A DNA stretch of 64,000 bases from Actinomycetospora termitidis (GTDB taxonomy: Bacteria; Actinomycetota; Actinomycetes; Mycobacteriales; Pseudonocardiaceae), in contig NZ_JASVWF010000010.1 in assembly GCF_030286555.1 (NCBI RefSeq), forward strand, positions 1 to 64,000. Direction: 5' to 3'. Both the position numbers and the translations under genes were made by a program. Under the pieces are notes generated by a model. It had not been told where the DNA came from, did no database searches, and saw only the letters and a list, made by a program, of their open reading frames with translations. Positions 48,378 through 58,867 of this stretch are shown in pieces; positions within the stretch are counted from its first letter, which is position 1, and every line of letters begins with the position of its first letter.

Positions 48378-49217
48378 TCAGAGGTACGACCGCACCGCCT
48401 CCGCCATCTCCGCCGCCGCCTCGATCGGCGTGAAGTGCCCGACGTCGTCCAGCACCCGCACGTCCGCCCGCGGGAGCAGGTCCGGCACCGCGGCGGCGTA
48501 CTCCGGCGGGAAGATCGGGTCCTGCGCGCCCCAGAGCACCGTGGCCGGCACGTCGACCGGCGGCGGGAACTCCGTGACGCCGCGCAGGTCCAGCGCCGTG
48601 TACAGCGACGACGAGCCGGAGCGGTACCAGTTGATCGACGTCGTGAACGCGCCGGGCCGCGAGTAGTCCTCCACGAGCGACTCGTCGACGACCGCGTCTG
48701 GACGCGCGCCCCAGTGCGACCAGAAGTGCTCCAGGTACGTCCGGACGGCCGCCGGGTTCCCGTCGACCAGCTGACGCGCCAGCTCCAGCTGGTGGAAGTC
48801 CTGGTACCAGAACTCCGGCCGGTACCGGTCGGACAGCACCGCCTCCGCGGTCACCGACGGCGCCAGCGTGTTGCCGAGGACCAGGGCGCGCGTGTGTCGA
48901 GGTATCTCGCGCGCCAACGCGATGGCCGTCGTGATCCCGATGTCGTACCCGACGATCACCGTCGGCCCCAGGTCGAGCTCGGTTATGAGCTCCACCAGCG
49001 CCCGGACCAGGTGCGCACGGTCGAAGTCCGACGGCGGCCGCAACTCGTCACCCGGGGAGAAGGACTTCCCGAACCCCGGCAGGTGCGGCACCACGACGTC
49101 CGCCACGTCGACCAGCAACGGCGTCAGCAACCGGTAGTCCGACACTCCGCCCGGCCACCCGTGCAGGCACAGCACCGGGGACCCGCTACCGCTCCGTTCC
49201 ACCGCCAGCATCGACAA
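48378..49217 (-). CDS. Epoxide hydrolase-like alpha/beta hydrolase
   Basis: A 279-residue hydrolase with Asp as nucleophile. The oxyanion motif is LCLHGWPGGVSDYRLL, the elbow VIVGYDIGITTAIAL has Asp92, the acid region is VLWGAQDPIFPPEYA, and the base is the His in VLDDVGHFTPIEA. This matches soluble epoxide hydrolases and haloalkane dehalogenases. Its first 32 bases overlap the end of the upstream methyltransferase gene. One copy of the 16-bp dispersed motif lies 5 bases after its stop. Confidence 0.82.
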   Translation of the reverse strand: MSMLAVERSGSGSPVLCLHGWPGGVSDYRLLTPLLVDVADVVVPHLPGFGKSFSPGDELRPPSDFDRAHLVRALVELITELDLGPTVIVGYDIGITTAIALAREIPRHTRALVLGNTLAPSVTAEAVLSDRYRPEFWYQDFHQLELARQLVDGNPAAVRTYLEHFWSHWGARPDAVVDESLVEDYSRPGAFTTSINWYRSGSSSLYTALDLRGVTEFPPPVDVPATVLWGAQDPIFPPEYAAAVPDLLPRADVRVLDDVGHFTPIEAAAEMAEAVRSYL

Positions 49218-49794
49218 CCTCCAGGACCCGGAAGCCCGCGTTCGACGACAGTCTCGAGACCAGGTACCCCTGATCGCCGAGCCACCGCGCCAGCGAGTCC
49301 GACCCCAGGTTCTTCGCGACGACGAGGTAGGAGGGTCCCGCGACCCGCGGCAGCCACTCGAGGAGCAGGTCGTGCAACGCGGTCTTGCCCCCGCGGATCG
49401 GCGGGTTGGACCACAGGCCGGCGAACCGGACCTCGGCCGGGACCTCGTCCGGACGGCAGGCCCGGACGTTGCCCAGACCCGCCGCCCGCGCGTTCTGCTC
49501 CACCAGCGAGAGCGCCCGGGAGTTCACGTCCACCGCCCAGACGGTCGACCGACGCCGGATCGTGGCGAGCCACAAGGAGATCGGCCCCCAGCCGCAGCCG
49601 AGGTCGAGCAGGTCGCCGCCCCGCTCGGGCTCCGGGGCGTGCTCGAGCAGCACCCGGGTGCCCTTGTCGAGCCGGCCGCGCGCGAACACCCCCGAGTCGG
49701 TGGTGACGTCCAACGACAGGCCCCGGACGTCGAGGCGGGCCGGCTCGGGCGACGAAGGACTCGTCGGCTCCTCGGCGAAGTACTGCTGGTTCAC
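49186..49794 (-). CDS. Class I SAM-dependent methyltransferase (RsmC-like MTS domain)
   Basis: A 202-residue protein from GTG 49794, which overlaps the rdgB stop (GTGA). It begins QQYFAEEPTSPSSPEPARLD. The SAM-binding motif is LLDLGCGWGPISLWLATI, then VWAVDVNSRALSLVEQNA, and the NPPx motif in LWSNPPIRGGK indicates methylation of an exocyclic or ring amine, as in the rRNA guanine-N2 methyltransferases RsmC and RlmG. It lacks the N-terminal duplicate domain of E. coli RsmC, as usual for actinobacterial homologues. Confidence 0.8.
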   Translation of the reverse strand: MNQQYFAEEPTSPSSPEPARLDVRGLSLDVTTDSGVFARGRLDKGTRVLLEHAPEPERGGDLLDLGCGWGPISLWLATIRRRSTVWAVDVNSRALSLVEQNARAAGLGNVRACRPDEVPAEVRFAGLWSNPPIRGGKTALHDLLLEWLPRVAGPSYLVVAKNLGSDSLARWLGDQGYLVSRLSSNAGFRVLEVVDAGGGTER

Positions 49795-50396
49795 CCCAGC
49801 AACGCCCGCAGCTCCGGGGCCAGCGCCCGGAACGCCCGTGCCCGGTGCGAGACCGCGTTCTTCTCCTCGGACGACATCTCCGCCGAGGTGACCGACCCGC
49901 CGTCGGGAACGAAGGCGGGGTCGTAGCCGAACCCGTTCAGACCGCGCGGGGACCGGATCAGCGTCCCGGGCCACCGTTCCGTGACGACGGCCTCCCGCCC
50001 GTCCGGATGCACCGCCGCGGCCGCGCAGACGAACGCCGCGCCACGCCGCTCCTCGGGGACGTCCGCCATCTGGTCGAGGACGAGCGCGAGGTTCTTCGCG
50101 TCCTTCTCGCGCCGGTCCCCGCTCGAGCCCGACCACCGCGCGGAGAGCACGCCCGGCATCCCGTTCAGCGCGTCCACGGCGAGCCCGGAGTCGTCCGCGA
50201 CGGCGAGCATGCCGGTCGCGGCGCACGCGTCGCGGGCCTTGGCCAGCGAGTTCTCGGCGAACGTCGCGCCGGTCTCGGGGGCCTCCGGGAACTCGGGCAC
50301 CTCGTCGAGCCCGATCACCTCGACGCCGAGGTCGGAGACGATGTCTCGGAGCTCGGTGAGCTTGGCGTCGTTGCGGGTCGCGAGCAGGACCTTCAT
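49791..50396 (-). CDS. rdgB: XTP/dITP diphosphatase
   Basis: A 201-residue Ham1/RdgB protein. Motifs: VLLATRNDAKLTELRDIV at the N-terminus, TFAENSLAKARDA, VADDSGLAVDALNGMPGVLS and GFGYDPAFVP, ending SHRARAFRAL. It hydrolyses non-canonical purine triphosphates (ITP, XTP) to monophosphates, cleaning the nucleotide pool. Its ATG overlaps the stop of rph by one base, and its stop overlaps the methyltransferase start, so rph, rdgB and the methyltransferase gene form one tight operon. The rph-rdgB order matches M. tuberculosis. Confidence 0.92.
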   Translation of the reverse strand: MKVLLATRNDAKLTELRDIVSDLGVEVIGLDEVPEFPEAPETGATFAENSLAKARDACAATGMLAVADDSGLAVDALNGMPGVLSARWSGSSGDRREKDAKNLALVLDQMADVPEERRGAAFVCAAAAVHPDGREAVVTERWPGTLIRSPRGLNGFGYDPAFVPDGGSVTSAEMSSEEKNAVSHRARAFRALAPELRALLG

Positions 50397-51139
50397 CAGG
50401 GCAGCTCCCCCGGGTACGGCTCGGCCAGCGCCGCGGCCTGGGCCTCCGTGAGCTTCGCGATCCCGGCGAGGGCCGAGTCGAGCATCGCGTCGAGGGTCGC
50501 GCGGGTGTACGTGGCGCCCTCGCCCGTGCCCTGCACCTCGACGAGGGTGCCGGCGTCGGTCGCGACGACGTTCATGTCGACCTCGGCGCGGCTGTCCTCC
50601 TCGTAGGGCAGGTCGAGGCGCACGCGTCCGTCGACCACCCCGACCGACACGGCCGCGATCGAGCACGACAACGGGTTCGGGTCGGCCAGCTTCTTCTTCG
50701 CACCGAGCCACGTGATCGCGTCCGCGAGGGCCACGTACGCCCCCGTGATGGCCGCGGTGCGCGTGCCGCCGTCGGCCTGGAGCACGTCACAGTCGAGCTG
50801 GATGGTGTTCTCGCCGAGGGCCTTGAGGTCGATCGCCGCGCGCAGCGAGCGGCCGACCAGCCGGCTGATCTCGTGCGTGCGCCCGCCGACCCGGCCCTTC
50901 ACCGACTCGCGGTCGGACCGCGTGTGGGTCGCCGACGGGAGCATCGCGTACTCCGCGGTGAGCCAGCCGAGGCCGGAGTCGCGCCGCCACCGCGGGACGC
51001 CCTCGGTCACGCTCGCCGCGCACAGCACGCGGGTGTTGCCGAAGGACACCAGCACCGACCCGGCCGGGTGCTGCTGGAACCCCCGCCGGATCTCGATGGG
51101 GCGGAGTTCGTCGTCGGACCTGCCGTCACTGCGTGCCAC
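50396..51139 (-). CDS. rph: Ribonuclease PH
   Basis: A 247-residue phosphorolytic 3'-5' exoribonuclease of typical length. Motifs: [76 protein letters not shown] and the C-terminal [14 protein letters not shown]. It trims tRNA 3' ends using phosphate. The GTG at 51139 gives the family start [14 protein letters not shown]. It is the first gene of the leftward rph-rdgB-methyltransferase-hydrolase operon and is divergent from the MFS exporter gene. Confidence 0.93.
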   Translation of the reverse strand: MARSDGRSDDELRPIEIRRGFQQHPAGSVLVSFGNTRVLCAASVTEGVPRWRRDSGLGWLTAEYAMLPSATHTRSDRESVKGRVGGRTHEISRLVGRSLRAAIDLKALGENTIQLDCDVLQADGGTRTAAITGAYVALADAITWLGAKKKLADPNPLSCSIAAVSVGVVDGRVRLDLPYEEDSRAEVDMNVVATDAGTLVEVQGTGEGATYTRATLDAMLDSALAGIAKLTEAQAAALAEPYPGELP

Positions 51140-51205
51140 GGTCGCCCACCCTAGGAGGCGCCGTTCCGGCAGGACGCTCTCGGACCCCTTGGTTAGCGTG
51201 AACAC

Positions 51206-52648
51206 GTGCCCCGCGACCGTCTCGTGCTGCTCGTCGCCTGCCTCGCCCAGTTCATGGTCGTGCTCGACGTGTCGATCGTGAACGTGGCGCTGCCGGCGAT
51301 GCGCGAGGCGCTCGGCTTCTCGGCCACGGGGCTGCAGTGGGTGGTGAGCGCCTACACGCTCGCCTTCGCCGGCTTCCTGCTGCTCGGCGGCCGCGCGGCG
51401 GACCTGTTCGGGCGCCGCCGGATGTTCCTGGTCGGGCTCGCGCTGTTCGGCGCCGCGTCGCTGGTCGGCGGCCTCGCGGACTCGCCCGGCCTGGTCCTCG
51501 CCGCCCGCGCCGCGCAGGGCCTCGGCGGCGCCGTCCTCTCCCCCGCCACTCTGACGATCCTCACCACCACCTTCGCCGAGGGCGCTGCCCGCGCCCGGGC
51601 GCTCGGCGCGTGGGCCGCGATCGGCGGGGTCGGCGGGGCCGTGGGCGGCATCGCCGGTGGCGTGCTCGTGCACTTCCTCAGCTGGCGGTGGATCTTCCTG
51701 GTCAACGTCCCGGTCGTGGTCCTGACGGCGGTCCTGGCCCGGATCGCGGTCTCCGAGACCCGCGCGGACGACCGGCCGCGCCTCGACACCGGCGGAGCGC
51801 TGCTGGTCACGGGCGGCCTCGTCGCGTTCGTGCACGGCGTGGTGTCGAGCGAGTCGGCCGGCTGGTCGTCGGCGCTGACCTGGGGCAGCTTCGTGGTCGC
51901 CGCGGTCCTGCTCGCCGGCTTCGTGTTCCTCGAGACGCGGATCGCCTCGCCGCTCGTCCCGCTGGGCGTCTTCCGCATCCGGTCGGTGAGCGTCGCGAAC
52001 GGCACGATGGCGTTGATCTCGTCGGCCATGTTCGCGATGTGGTACTTCGTGTCGATCCACATGCAGGGCGTGCTCGGGTTCGACGCCCTGACCGCGGGTC
52101 TCGCGTTCCTGCCGCAGTCGGCGACGATCGTGCTCGGCTCGCAGTTCTCCTCACGGATGCTCTCCCGCGTCGGCGCGCGCCCGCTGCTCTCCGGCGGGGC
52201 CTTCCTGACGGCGGCCGGCTTCGCGTGGTTCGCGCTGCTCACCCCGACCTCGACGTGGGTCGGCGGTGTCCTCGGGCCCGGCATCGCGGTGGGCCTCGGC
52301 ATGGGCGTCGCGCTCACGCCCCTGGCCGGCGCCGCCACGTCGGGTGTGGACCGCACGCAGGCCGGGCTCGCCTCGGGGCTGCTGAACACCTCGCGCCAGG
52401 TCGGCGGGGCCATCGGGCTCGCGGTGCTCTCGACGCTCGCCACGGCCCGGGCCGACGCGCTGACCGCCGGGGGCGCCATCGCGGCGGCCGCCTCGACCGC
52501 GGGGACCACGCGGGCGTTCGCCGTCGCGGCGGTGGTGGTCGCCGCGGCCGGGTGCGTGTCGCTGCTCCTGCCACGGAGCCCCCGGCCGACGCGGACGTCG
52601 ACGCCCGATCCGGTCGGCGAGCCGGTGGACGGAGCACCCGCGCGGTGA
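51206..52648 (+). CDS. MFS drug exporter, DHA2 (EmrB/QacA) family
   Basis: A 480-residue transporter with about fourteen helices. Helix 1 and motif D1 read [18 protein letters not shown], the loop 2-3 motif A reads [17 protein letters not shown], and [14 protein letters not shown] in helix 6 is diagnostic of DHA2 members. It probably exports hydrophobic compounds by proton antiport. It lies between the MBL gene and rph, which are closer neighbours in mycobacteria, and in the opposite orientation, so it appears inserted into a conserved block. No regulator lies beside it. Start is GTG. Confidence 0.85.
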   Translation: MPRDRLVLLVACLAQFMVVLDVSIVNVALPAMREALGFSATGLQWVVSAYTLAFAGFLLLGGRAADLFGRRRMFLVGLALFGAASLVGGLADSPGLVLAARAAQGLGGAVLSPATLTILTTTFAEGAARARALGAWAAIGGVGGAVGGIAGGVLVHFLSWRWIFLVNVPVVVLTAVLARIAVSETRADDRPRLDTGGALLVTGGLVAFVHGVVSSESAGWSSALTWGSFVVAAVLLAGFVFLETRIASPLVPLGVFRIRSVSVANGTMALISSAMFAMWYFVSIHMQGVLGFDALTAGLAFLPQSATIVLGSQFSSRMLSRVGARPLLSGGAFLTAAGFAWFALLTPTSTWVGGVLGPGIAVGLGMGVALTPLAGAATSGVDRTQAGLASGLLNTSRQVGGAIGLAVLSTLATARADALTAGGAIAAAASTAGTTRAFAVAAVVVAAAGCVSLLLPRSPRPTRTSTPDPVGEPVDGAPAR

Positions 52649-52718
52649 CGATGGCGACCTGCACGCATCCCGTGCGTGCACGGCGCCACCGTCGACCGCG
52701 CACCCCGCCGGGCGGGGC

Positions 52719-53477
52719 TCAGATCGTGTAGTGCCCGTCGGGCCGGACGAGATCCGCCGGGCCGTCGTACCGGGTGCGCGCCTCCGCGAGGAGCTCCTCG
52801 CCGTCGTACCAGGCGGGCACGTGGGTGATCAGCAGCCGTTTCACCCCGGCCGACCGGGCGACCTCACCGGCCTGCGTGCCCGACAGGTGCACGCCCGGCG
52901 GGCGGTCCGGCGAGTCGGTCCACGTGGCCTCGCAGAGCAGCACGTCGGCCCCACGTGCGAGCTCGACCAGGCTCTCGCACGGCCCGGTGTCCCCGGAGTA
53001 GACGAGCGTGCGGCCCTCGTGCTCGAGCCGCACCCCGTAGGCCTCGCAGGGGTGGTCGACCGGGGCGCTGGACAGCGCCACGTCCCCGACGCCCGCGGGC
53101 CCGTCGGCGAACACGTGGTAGTCGAAGACGTCGGTGAGGTCGGTGGCGACGCGCTCGTCGGAGGACGGCGCGTACGCGACCGCGAGCCGGACCTCGGACT
53201 CGCTGGGCCCGTGCAGCGGCAGCACCTTGCCGGGACCGTCCGGGTGGTACCGACGGTGCACGACCAGCCCGGAGACGTCCGCGCAGTGGTCCGGGTGGAG
53301 GTGGGAGAGCACGACCGCGTCGAGGTCGAACGGGTCCATGTGGCGCTGCAGCGTCCCGAAGGTGCCGTTGCCGAGATCGAGCACGAGGGTCGTCGACCGC
53401 GTACGCACGAGGTAGCCGGACGCGGGTGAGGTGGGACCGGCTCCGCTGCCCGAGCACCCCAGGACGATCAGTTCCAC
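52719..53477 (-). CDS. MBL-fold hydrolase (Rv1339-like)
   Basis: A 252-residue metallo-beta-lactamase fold protein. The metal motif is VVLSHLHPDHCADVSGL, preceded by LVLDLGNGTFGTLQ. Further ligands lie in PVDHPCEAYG, LVYSGDTGPCESL and RLLITHVPAWY. By position and sequence pattern it corresponds to M. tuberculosis Rv1339, reported as an atypical cyclic-AMP phosphodiesterase. Such an activity would be relevant beside the cyclase at 22652 and the Crp-type regulator at 27553. It begins 9 bases after the rhomboid gene ends. Confidence 0.82.
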   Translation of the reverse strand: MELIVLGCSGSGAGPTSPASGYLVRTRSTTLVLDLGNGTFGTLQRHMDPFDLDAVVLSHLHPDHCADVSGLVVHRRYHPDGPGKVLPLHGPSESEVRLAVAYAPSSDERVATDLTDVFDYHVFADGPAGVGDVALSSAPVDHPCEAYGVRLEHEGRTLVYSGDTGPCESLVELARGADVLLCEATWTDSPDRPPGVHLSGTQAGEVARSAGVKRLLITHVPAWYDGEELLAEARTRYDGPADLVRPDGHYTI

Positions 53478-53486
53478 GCGCGCACC

Positions 53487-54131
53487 CTACGGCCCGATCG
53501 GGGAGGGCGACACTCCGTCGGAGGGTCGGCTGCCGCGCGACGATCCGCGGTCGGCCGAGGCGACCAGACGCGCGGCGAGGACCCCGGCCAGCGCGCCGAA
53601 CAGGTGGGCCTGCCAGGACACGCCGGGGGTCCCGGGCAGCACGCCCCACAGCACCCCGCCGTAGAGCAGGAACAGCACGACGGCGAGCACGATCTGTCGG
53701 CCGGAGCGCGCGAAGAAGCCACGGAACAGCAGGAACGCGAGCCACCCGAAGATCACGCCGGACGCCCCGACGGTGATGCCGAACCCGGTCAGCCACGTCA
53801 GGAACCCGCCGAGCAACCACACGAGGGCCGTGACCGCGATGAACTGGCCGAGGCCGCCGGCGAGCACCAGGAACCCGAGCACGAGGAACGGGATCGAGTT
53901 CGCGATCAGGTGCGCCCACCCGGCGTGCAGCAGGGGCGACCACAGGATGCCGTCGAGCCCGTCGACCTGCCGGGGCACGATCCCGTCGTAGTCGAGGGAT
54001 CCGCCGAGGACGAACTGGTCGACGGCCTCGATCACCCACAGCAGGGCGAGGAAGAGAACCATCCCGACGGCGGCCCGCATCGGGTGCGCCGGGAGGATCC
54101 GGGGCTTCGCAGGGACCGCGGGGCTGCTCAC
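53487..54131 (-). CDS. Rhomboid family intramembrane serine protease
   Basis: A 214-residue six-helix protein. The His/Asn of helix 2 lie in AGWAHLIANSIPFLVLG, the catalytic Ser in TVGASGVIFGWLAF and the catalytic His in WQAHLFGALAGVL. It cleaves membrane proteins within the bilayer. The GTG at 54131 follows TATCGT by 7 bases on its strand, fitting a leaderless start. It corresponds to M. tuberculosis Rv1337; the next gene in mycobacteria is murI, which is absent here. Confidence 0.85.
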   Translation of the reverse strand: MSSPAVPAKPRILPAHPMRAAVGMVLFLALLWVIEAVDQFVLGGSLDYDGIVPRQVDGLDGILWSPLLHAGWAHLIANSIPFLVLGFLVLAGGLGQFIAVTALVWLLGGFLTWLTGFGITVGASGVIFGWLAFLLFRGFFARSGRQIVLAVVLFLLYGGVLWGVLPGTPGVSWQAHLFGALAGVLAARLVASADRGSSRGSRPSDGVSPSPIGP

Positions 54132-54162
54132 CCCACCGACGATAGCGACGGAACCTGAGAAA

Positions 54163-55444
<1,282 letters not shown>

Positions 55445-55515
55445 GGCTTTCCTCCAGGAGACGGGGGTGATCGGTCAGGCACAGCGTCGCACGACGCCGG
55501 GTTGTTCCGGGACGG

Positions 55516-56031
55516 TCAGGAACGGTCCGGCACGTCACCCGCGCCGGTGTGCGAGAACATGTAGTTCTCGACGACCTGGACCTCGTCCTCGACGACCTCG
55601 CCCGCGTCGTCCAGCAGGAACGACCGCAGGTCGTACGCGGAGTCGCGATCGGTCAGCGCCACGATCGCGAAGTGCACGCCGGGCTGCAGGCCCATGTACT
55701 CGACGTCCTTCACCGAGGGGTACGCCTCGGGCAGGCCGGAGTCGGTGAGCGGGCGACGCGGCACCCGGGTGTGGGAGTGGAAGACCACGACGGTCTCCTC
55801 GTCGCGCTCGGTCGCCTCCTTGTACACGGCGAACTGCTCGCGCGAGTCGAACCGGTAGTCGCTGCCCTGCGCGTCCGCGTCGTCCGCGTTCGTCATCGGC
55901 ACGTAGCGCTCGGGCCGGTCGGTCTCCTCCGGGCCCAGCAGCTGGCCGCACGCCTCGCGCGGGTGGTCGCGGCGGGCGTGCGCGACCAGCTCCTCGACGA
56001 GATCGCGGCGGATGACGAGCACGGAGGCCAT
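55516..56031 (-). CDS. mec: Mec JAMM metalloprotease (CysO-cysteine peptidase)
   Basis: A 171-residue JAB/MPN protease. The metal-binding HxH is VVFHSHTRVPRRPL, followed by PEAYPSVKDVEYM (Ser-x-x-Asp), with the catalytic Glu in the N-terminal region. Compared with the mycobacterial enzyme as I recall it, about 13 residues are inserted between HSHT and EAYPS. Mec releases cysteine from the CysO-cysteine adduct. The extra C-terminal Arg on CysO suggests it may also trim that residue. The gene ends 71 bases before cysO begins. Confidence 0.88.
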   Translation of the reverse strand: MASVLVIRRDLVEELVAHARRDHPREACGQLLGPEETDRPERYVPMTNADDADAQGSDYRFDSREQFAVYKEATERDEETVVVFHSHTRVPRRPLTDSGLPEAYPSVKDVEYMGLQPGVHFAIVALTDRDSAYDLRSFLLDDAGEVVEDEVQVVENYMFSHTGAGDVPDRS

Positions 56032-56043
56032 CGTACGGGGCGG

Positions 56044-56616
56044 CTACGGCACGAGCACCGTGAGCAACGAGTCCTGCAGCCAGGTCAACCAGTGGTAGAC
56101 GGGCAGGTGGTCGGTCCGGGGGTCGTCGGGCGGGAGCTGGTCGGGCATGTCCTCGGTGATCTCCAGGGCGGTGCCGAGGGCGAGCCGGACGTCGTTGACC
56201 GCGGTCAGCCACGCCTCGGCCTGCGGCACGGTGAGCTCCACCCGGCCGCCGCCGGCGGGGCAGGTCGCGAGCAGCGTCGCGATCGCGTCCCGCTTCGCCG
56301 CGATCAGTTCCGGCTCGTGCACCGAGCGCATCGCGGCGGACAGCGCGACGCCGTCGGCGCCCGCACCACCTTCGGCCTCGGAGCGGTGGAACTCCGGGAG
56401 CAGGCGGGCGAGCACCGGGTCGTCCGGGGCGGTCGACGGGCCGGTGCGGATGCCGGTGAGCTCGGCGAGCTCGTCCTGCGGCACCACGTCGGAGCGGCCG
56501 GACAGCATGTCCTCGACCTGGCCGACCAGGCCGCGCAGCACCGAGGCCTCCGCCGGGTCGAGCACGGCGACGTAGCGCGCACGGTCGCCCCGGCCGTGCC
56601 GCTTCCAGGCGCGCAC
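56044..56616 (-). CDS. DUF2017 protein
   Basis: A 190-residue mainly helical protein of the actinobacterial DUF2017 family (Rv1332-like). It has an early DPAEASVLRGLVGQVEDML, a central LPEFHRSEAEGGAGADG, and a C-terminal TVPQAEAWLTAVNDVRLALG. Function unknown. It lies 3 bases after clpS and 12 bases before mec, so it is in the clpS-mec transcription unit. GTG start. Confidence 0.85.
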   Translation of the reverse strand: MRAWKRHGRGDRARYVAVLDPAEASVLRGLVGQVEDMLSGRSDVVPQDELAELTGIRTGPSTAPDDPVLARLLPEFHRSEAEGGAGADGVALSAAMRSVHEPELIAAKRDAIATLLATCPAGGGRVELTVPQAEAWLTAVNDVRLALGTALEITEDMPDQLPPDDPRTDHLPVYHWLTWLQDSLLTVLVP

Positions 56617-56619
56617 GGG

Positions 56620-56928
56620 TTACGACGACCGCTGCATCGTCGCCCAGAGGCCGGCCGCGTGCAGCTTCGCGACGTCGCCCTCGACCTTCTCCCGGCTGCC
56701 CGACGTCACCGTCGCCCGGCCCTTCTGGTGCACGTCCATCATCAGCGCGGTGGCCTTCTGCTTGTCGTACCCGAAGAGCTTCTGGAACACGTAGGTCACG
56801 TAGGACATCAGGTTGACCGGGTCGTTCCAGACGATCGTCTGCCACGGGGTGTCGGCGCCGACGAGCTCGTCGGGCAGCTCCTCGACGGTCGGGGCCGGCT
56901 CCACGGGCGCGGAGAGGACGACTCGCAT
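56620..56928 (-). CDS. clpS: ATP-dependent Clp protease adaptor ClpS
   Basis: A 102-residue adaptor. The N-degron pocket motif is [20 protein letters not shown], with [20 protein letters not shown] and GLWATMQ following. It delivers substrates with destabilising N-terminal residues to ClpC-ClpP. It is the first gene of the leftward clpS-DUF2017-mec-cysO-cysM set and is divergent from pncB with 50 bases between the starts. Confidence 0.92.
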   Translation of the reverse strand: MRVVLSAPVEPAPTVEELPDELVGADTPWQTIVWNDPVNLMSYVTYVFQKLFGYDKQKATALMMDVHQKGRATVTSGSREKVEGDVAKLHAAGLWATMQRSS

Positions 56929-56952
56929 GTCCCCATCGTCTCAGCTCCTCGC

Positions 56953-56972
56953 GGGTGCCTGCACCCTAGGCT
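56953..56972. promoter_or_regulatory. pncB promoter with palindrome
   Basis: GGGTGC-CT-GCACCC (56953-56966) is a perfect 6-bp palindrome directly followed by TAGGCT (56967-56972), a -10-like box 6 bases before the pncB ATG. The palindrome occupies the promoter spacer in the clpS-pncB divergent gap, where a repressor would block transcription. No NAD regulator gene lies in the window. Confidence 0.45.
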
Positions 56973-56978
56973 GGCCGG

Positions 56979-58268
56979 ATGACGAGCGGTACGGCGCTGA
57001 TGACCGACCAGTACGAGCTCACGATGCTCGACGCCGCCCTGGCGGACGGCACGGCCGACCGCCGGTGCACCTTCGAGGTGTTCGCGCGCTCGCTGCCGCA
57101 CGGCCGGCGCTACGGGGTCGTCGCCGGCGTGCCGCGGGTGCTCGAGGCGCTCGGCCGCTTCCGGTTCGGCGACGAGGAGATCGCGGCCCTGCGGGCGACC
57201 GGGGCGCTCTCCGGGCGGGTGCTGGACCACCTCGCGGGCCTGCACTTCGCCGGGGACGTCGTCGGTTACCCCGAGGGCGAGCTGTACTTCCCGGGCTCGC
57301 CGATCCTGTCGGTCACGGGCACGTTCGCCGAGTGCGTGCTGCTGGAGACGCTCGTGCTCTCGATCCTCAACCACGACTGCGCGATCGCCTCCGCCGCGGC
57401 CCGCATGACGACGGCGGCGGCCGGCCGGCGCCTCATCGAGATGGGGTCGCGCCGCACGCACGAGGAGGCTGCCGTGGCTGCCGCGCGCGCGGCCTACCTG
57501 GCCGGCTTCGCCGCCACGTCGAACCTCGAGGCCGCGGCCCGGCACGGGGTCCCGACGACGGGGACGTCGGCCCACGCGTTCACGCTCCTGCACGACTCCG
57601 AGGAGGAGGCGTTCCGCGCCCAGGTCGCCGCGCTCGGCGTCGGGACCACCCTGCTCGTCGACACCTACGACATCACCGAGGGCATCGAGACCGCGGTGCG
57701 TGTCGCGGGCCCGGAGCTCGGGGCCGTGCGGATCGACTCCGGCGACCTCGGGGTCATGGCCCAGCGCGCCCGGGCCCAGCTGGACTCGCTGGGCGCCACC
57801 GGGACCCGGGTGGTGCTCTCCGGCGACCTCGACGAGCACGCGATCGCGGGGCTGCGCGCGGAGCCGGTCGACGCGTACGGCGTCGGGACGTCGGTGGTCA
57901 CCGGGTCCGGGGCGCCGACCGCCGGGATGGTCTACAAGCTCGTCGAGGTCGAGGGCCGGCCGGTGGCGAAGCGGTCGTCGTCGAAGGAGTCCCGCGGCGG
58001 GGCGAAGTCCGCGGTGCGCCGGCACAAGCCGACCGGGACCGCCGTCGAGGAGGTCGTGCACCGGCGCGACGCCGCGATCGAGGTCGGCGAGCACGACCGC
58101 GTCGTCCCGGTCGACCTGGTCAAGGCGGGCGAGCCGGTCGCCGGGCTCCCGTCGCTCGAGGAGGCCCGCGAGCACCTGCGGCGCAATCTCGTCGCGATCC
58201 CGTGGGAGGGCCTCAAGCTCTCCCGGGGCGAGCCCGCGATCCCGACGACGTTCGTGCTCGATCGATAG
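56979..58268 (+). CDS. pncB: Nicotinate phosphoribosyltransferase
   Basis: A 429-residue enzyme with the family start LMTDQYELTMLDAALADG. Central motifs are FEVFARSLPHGRRYGVVAGV, EMGSRRTHEEAAVAAARAAY with the catalytic His, TMGTSAHAF-like sequence (TTGTSAHAFTLLH), and the phosphoribosyl-binding RIDSGDLGVMAQRAR. It converts nicotinate and PRPP to nicotinate mononucleotide in NAD salvage. Its stop codon TAG is the start of a TAGGCT box preceding pncA. Confidence 0.9.
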   Translation: MTSGTALMTDQYELTMLDAALADGTADRRCTFEVFARSLPHGRRYGVVAGVPRVLEALGRFRFGDEEIAALRATGALSGRVLDHLAGLHFAGDVVGYPEGELYFPGSPILSVTGTFAECVLLETLVLSILNHDCAIASAAARMTTAAAGRRLIEMGSRRTHEEAAVAAARAAYLAGFAATSNLEAAARHGVPTTGTSAHAFTLLHDSEEEAFRAQVAALGVGTTLLVDTYDITEGIETAVRVAGPELGAVRIDSGDLGVMAQRARAQLDSLGATGTRVVLSGDLDEHAIAGLRAEPVDAYGVGTSVVTGSGAPTAGMVYKLVEVEGRPVAKRSSSKESRGGAKSAVRRHKPTGTAVEEVVHRRDAAIEVGEHDRVVPVDLVKAGEPVAGLPSLEEAREHLRRNLVAIPWEGLKLSRGEPAIPTTFVLDR

Positions 58269-58277
58269 GCTGCCGCC

Positions 58278-58844
58278 ATGGCCCGCGCGCTGATCGTGGT
58301 GGACGTCCAGCTCGACTTCTGCGAGGGCGGCTCCATGGGGGTCGCCGGCGGGGCCGCCACGGCCGCCGCGATCACCCGGTTCCTCACCGCCGAGCACGGC
58401 CGCTACGCGCACGTCGTCGCCAGCCGCGACTACCACGAGGACCCGGGCGCGCACTTCTCGCCGGACCCCGACTTCGTCGACAGCTGGCCCGAGCACTGCC
58501 GCGTCGGTGAGGCCGGCGCCGCGTTCCACCCCGAGCTGGACGTGTCGCGGATCGAGGAGGTCTTCTCCAAGGGCCGGCACACCGCCGCCTACTCGGCCTT
58601 CGAGGGCACCTCGGAGTCCGGCGAGCGCCTCGTCGACTGGCTGCGCAACCGCGACGTGGACCTCGTCGAGGTCGTCGGCATCGCCACCGACCACTGCGTC
58701 CGCGCGACCGCCCTCGACGCCGCCGCCGAGGGCTTCTCGACAACGGTGCTGCTCGACCTGACGGCCGGCGTCGCCCCGGAGACCACGGAACGCGCCTGCA
58801 CCGCGATGCGCGAGGGCGGCGTCACCCTCGCCCGCGCGGCCTGA
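58278..58844 (+). CDS. pncA: Nicotinamidase
   Basis: A 188-residue isochorismatase-fold amidase. The catalytic triad is Asp9 (ALIVVDVQLDFC), the Lys in VFSKGRHTAAYSAFEG, and the Cys in GIATDHCVRATALDA. Metal ligands lie in VASRDYHEDPGAHF. It hydrolyses nicotinamide to nicotinate, the substrate of the upstream PncB. The ATG is 9 bases after the pncB stop and 6 bases after TAGGCT (58266-58271), so pncA may have its own leaderless promoter as well as being cotranscribed. Confidence 0.9.
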   Translation: MARALIVVDVQLDFCEGGSMGVAGGAATAAAITRFLTAEHGRYAHVVASRDYHEDPGAHFSPDPDFVDSWPEHCRVGEAGAAFHPELDVSRIEEVFSKGRHTAAYSAFEGTSESGERLVDWLRNRDVDLVEVVGIATDHCVRATALDAAAEGFSTTVLLDLTAGVAPETTERACTAMREGGVTLARAA

Positions 58845-58867
58845 CGCCCGGACGGTCCTCGACGCGG

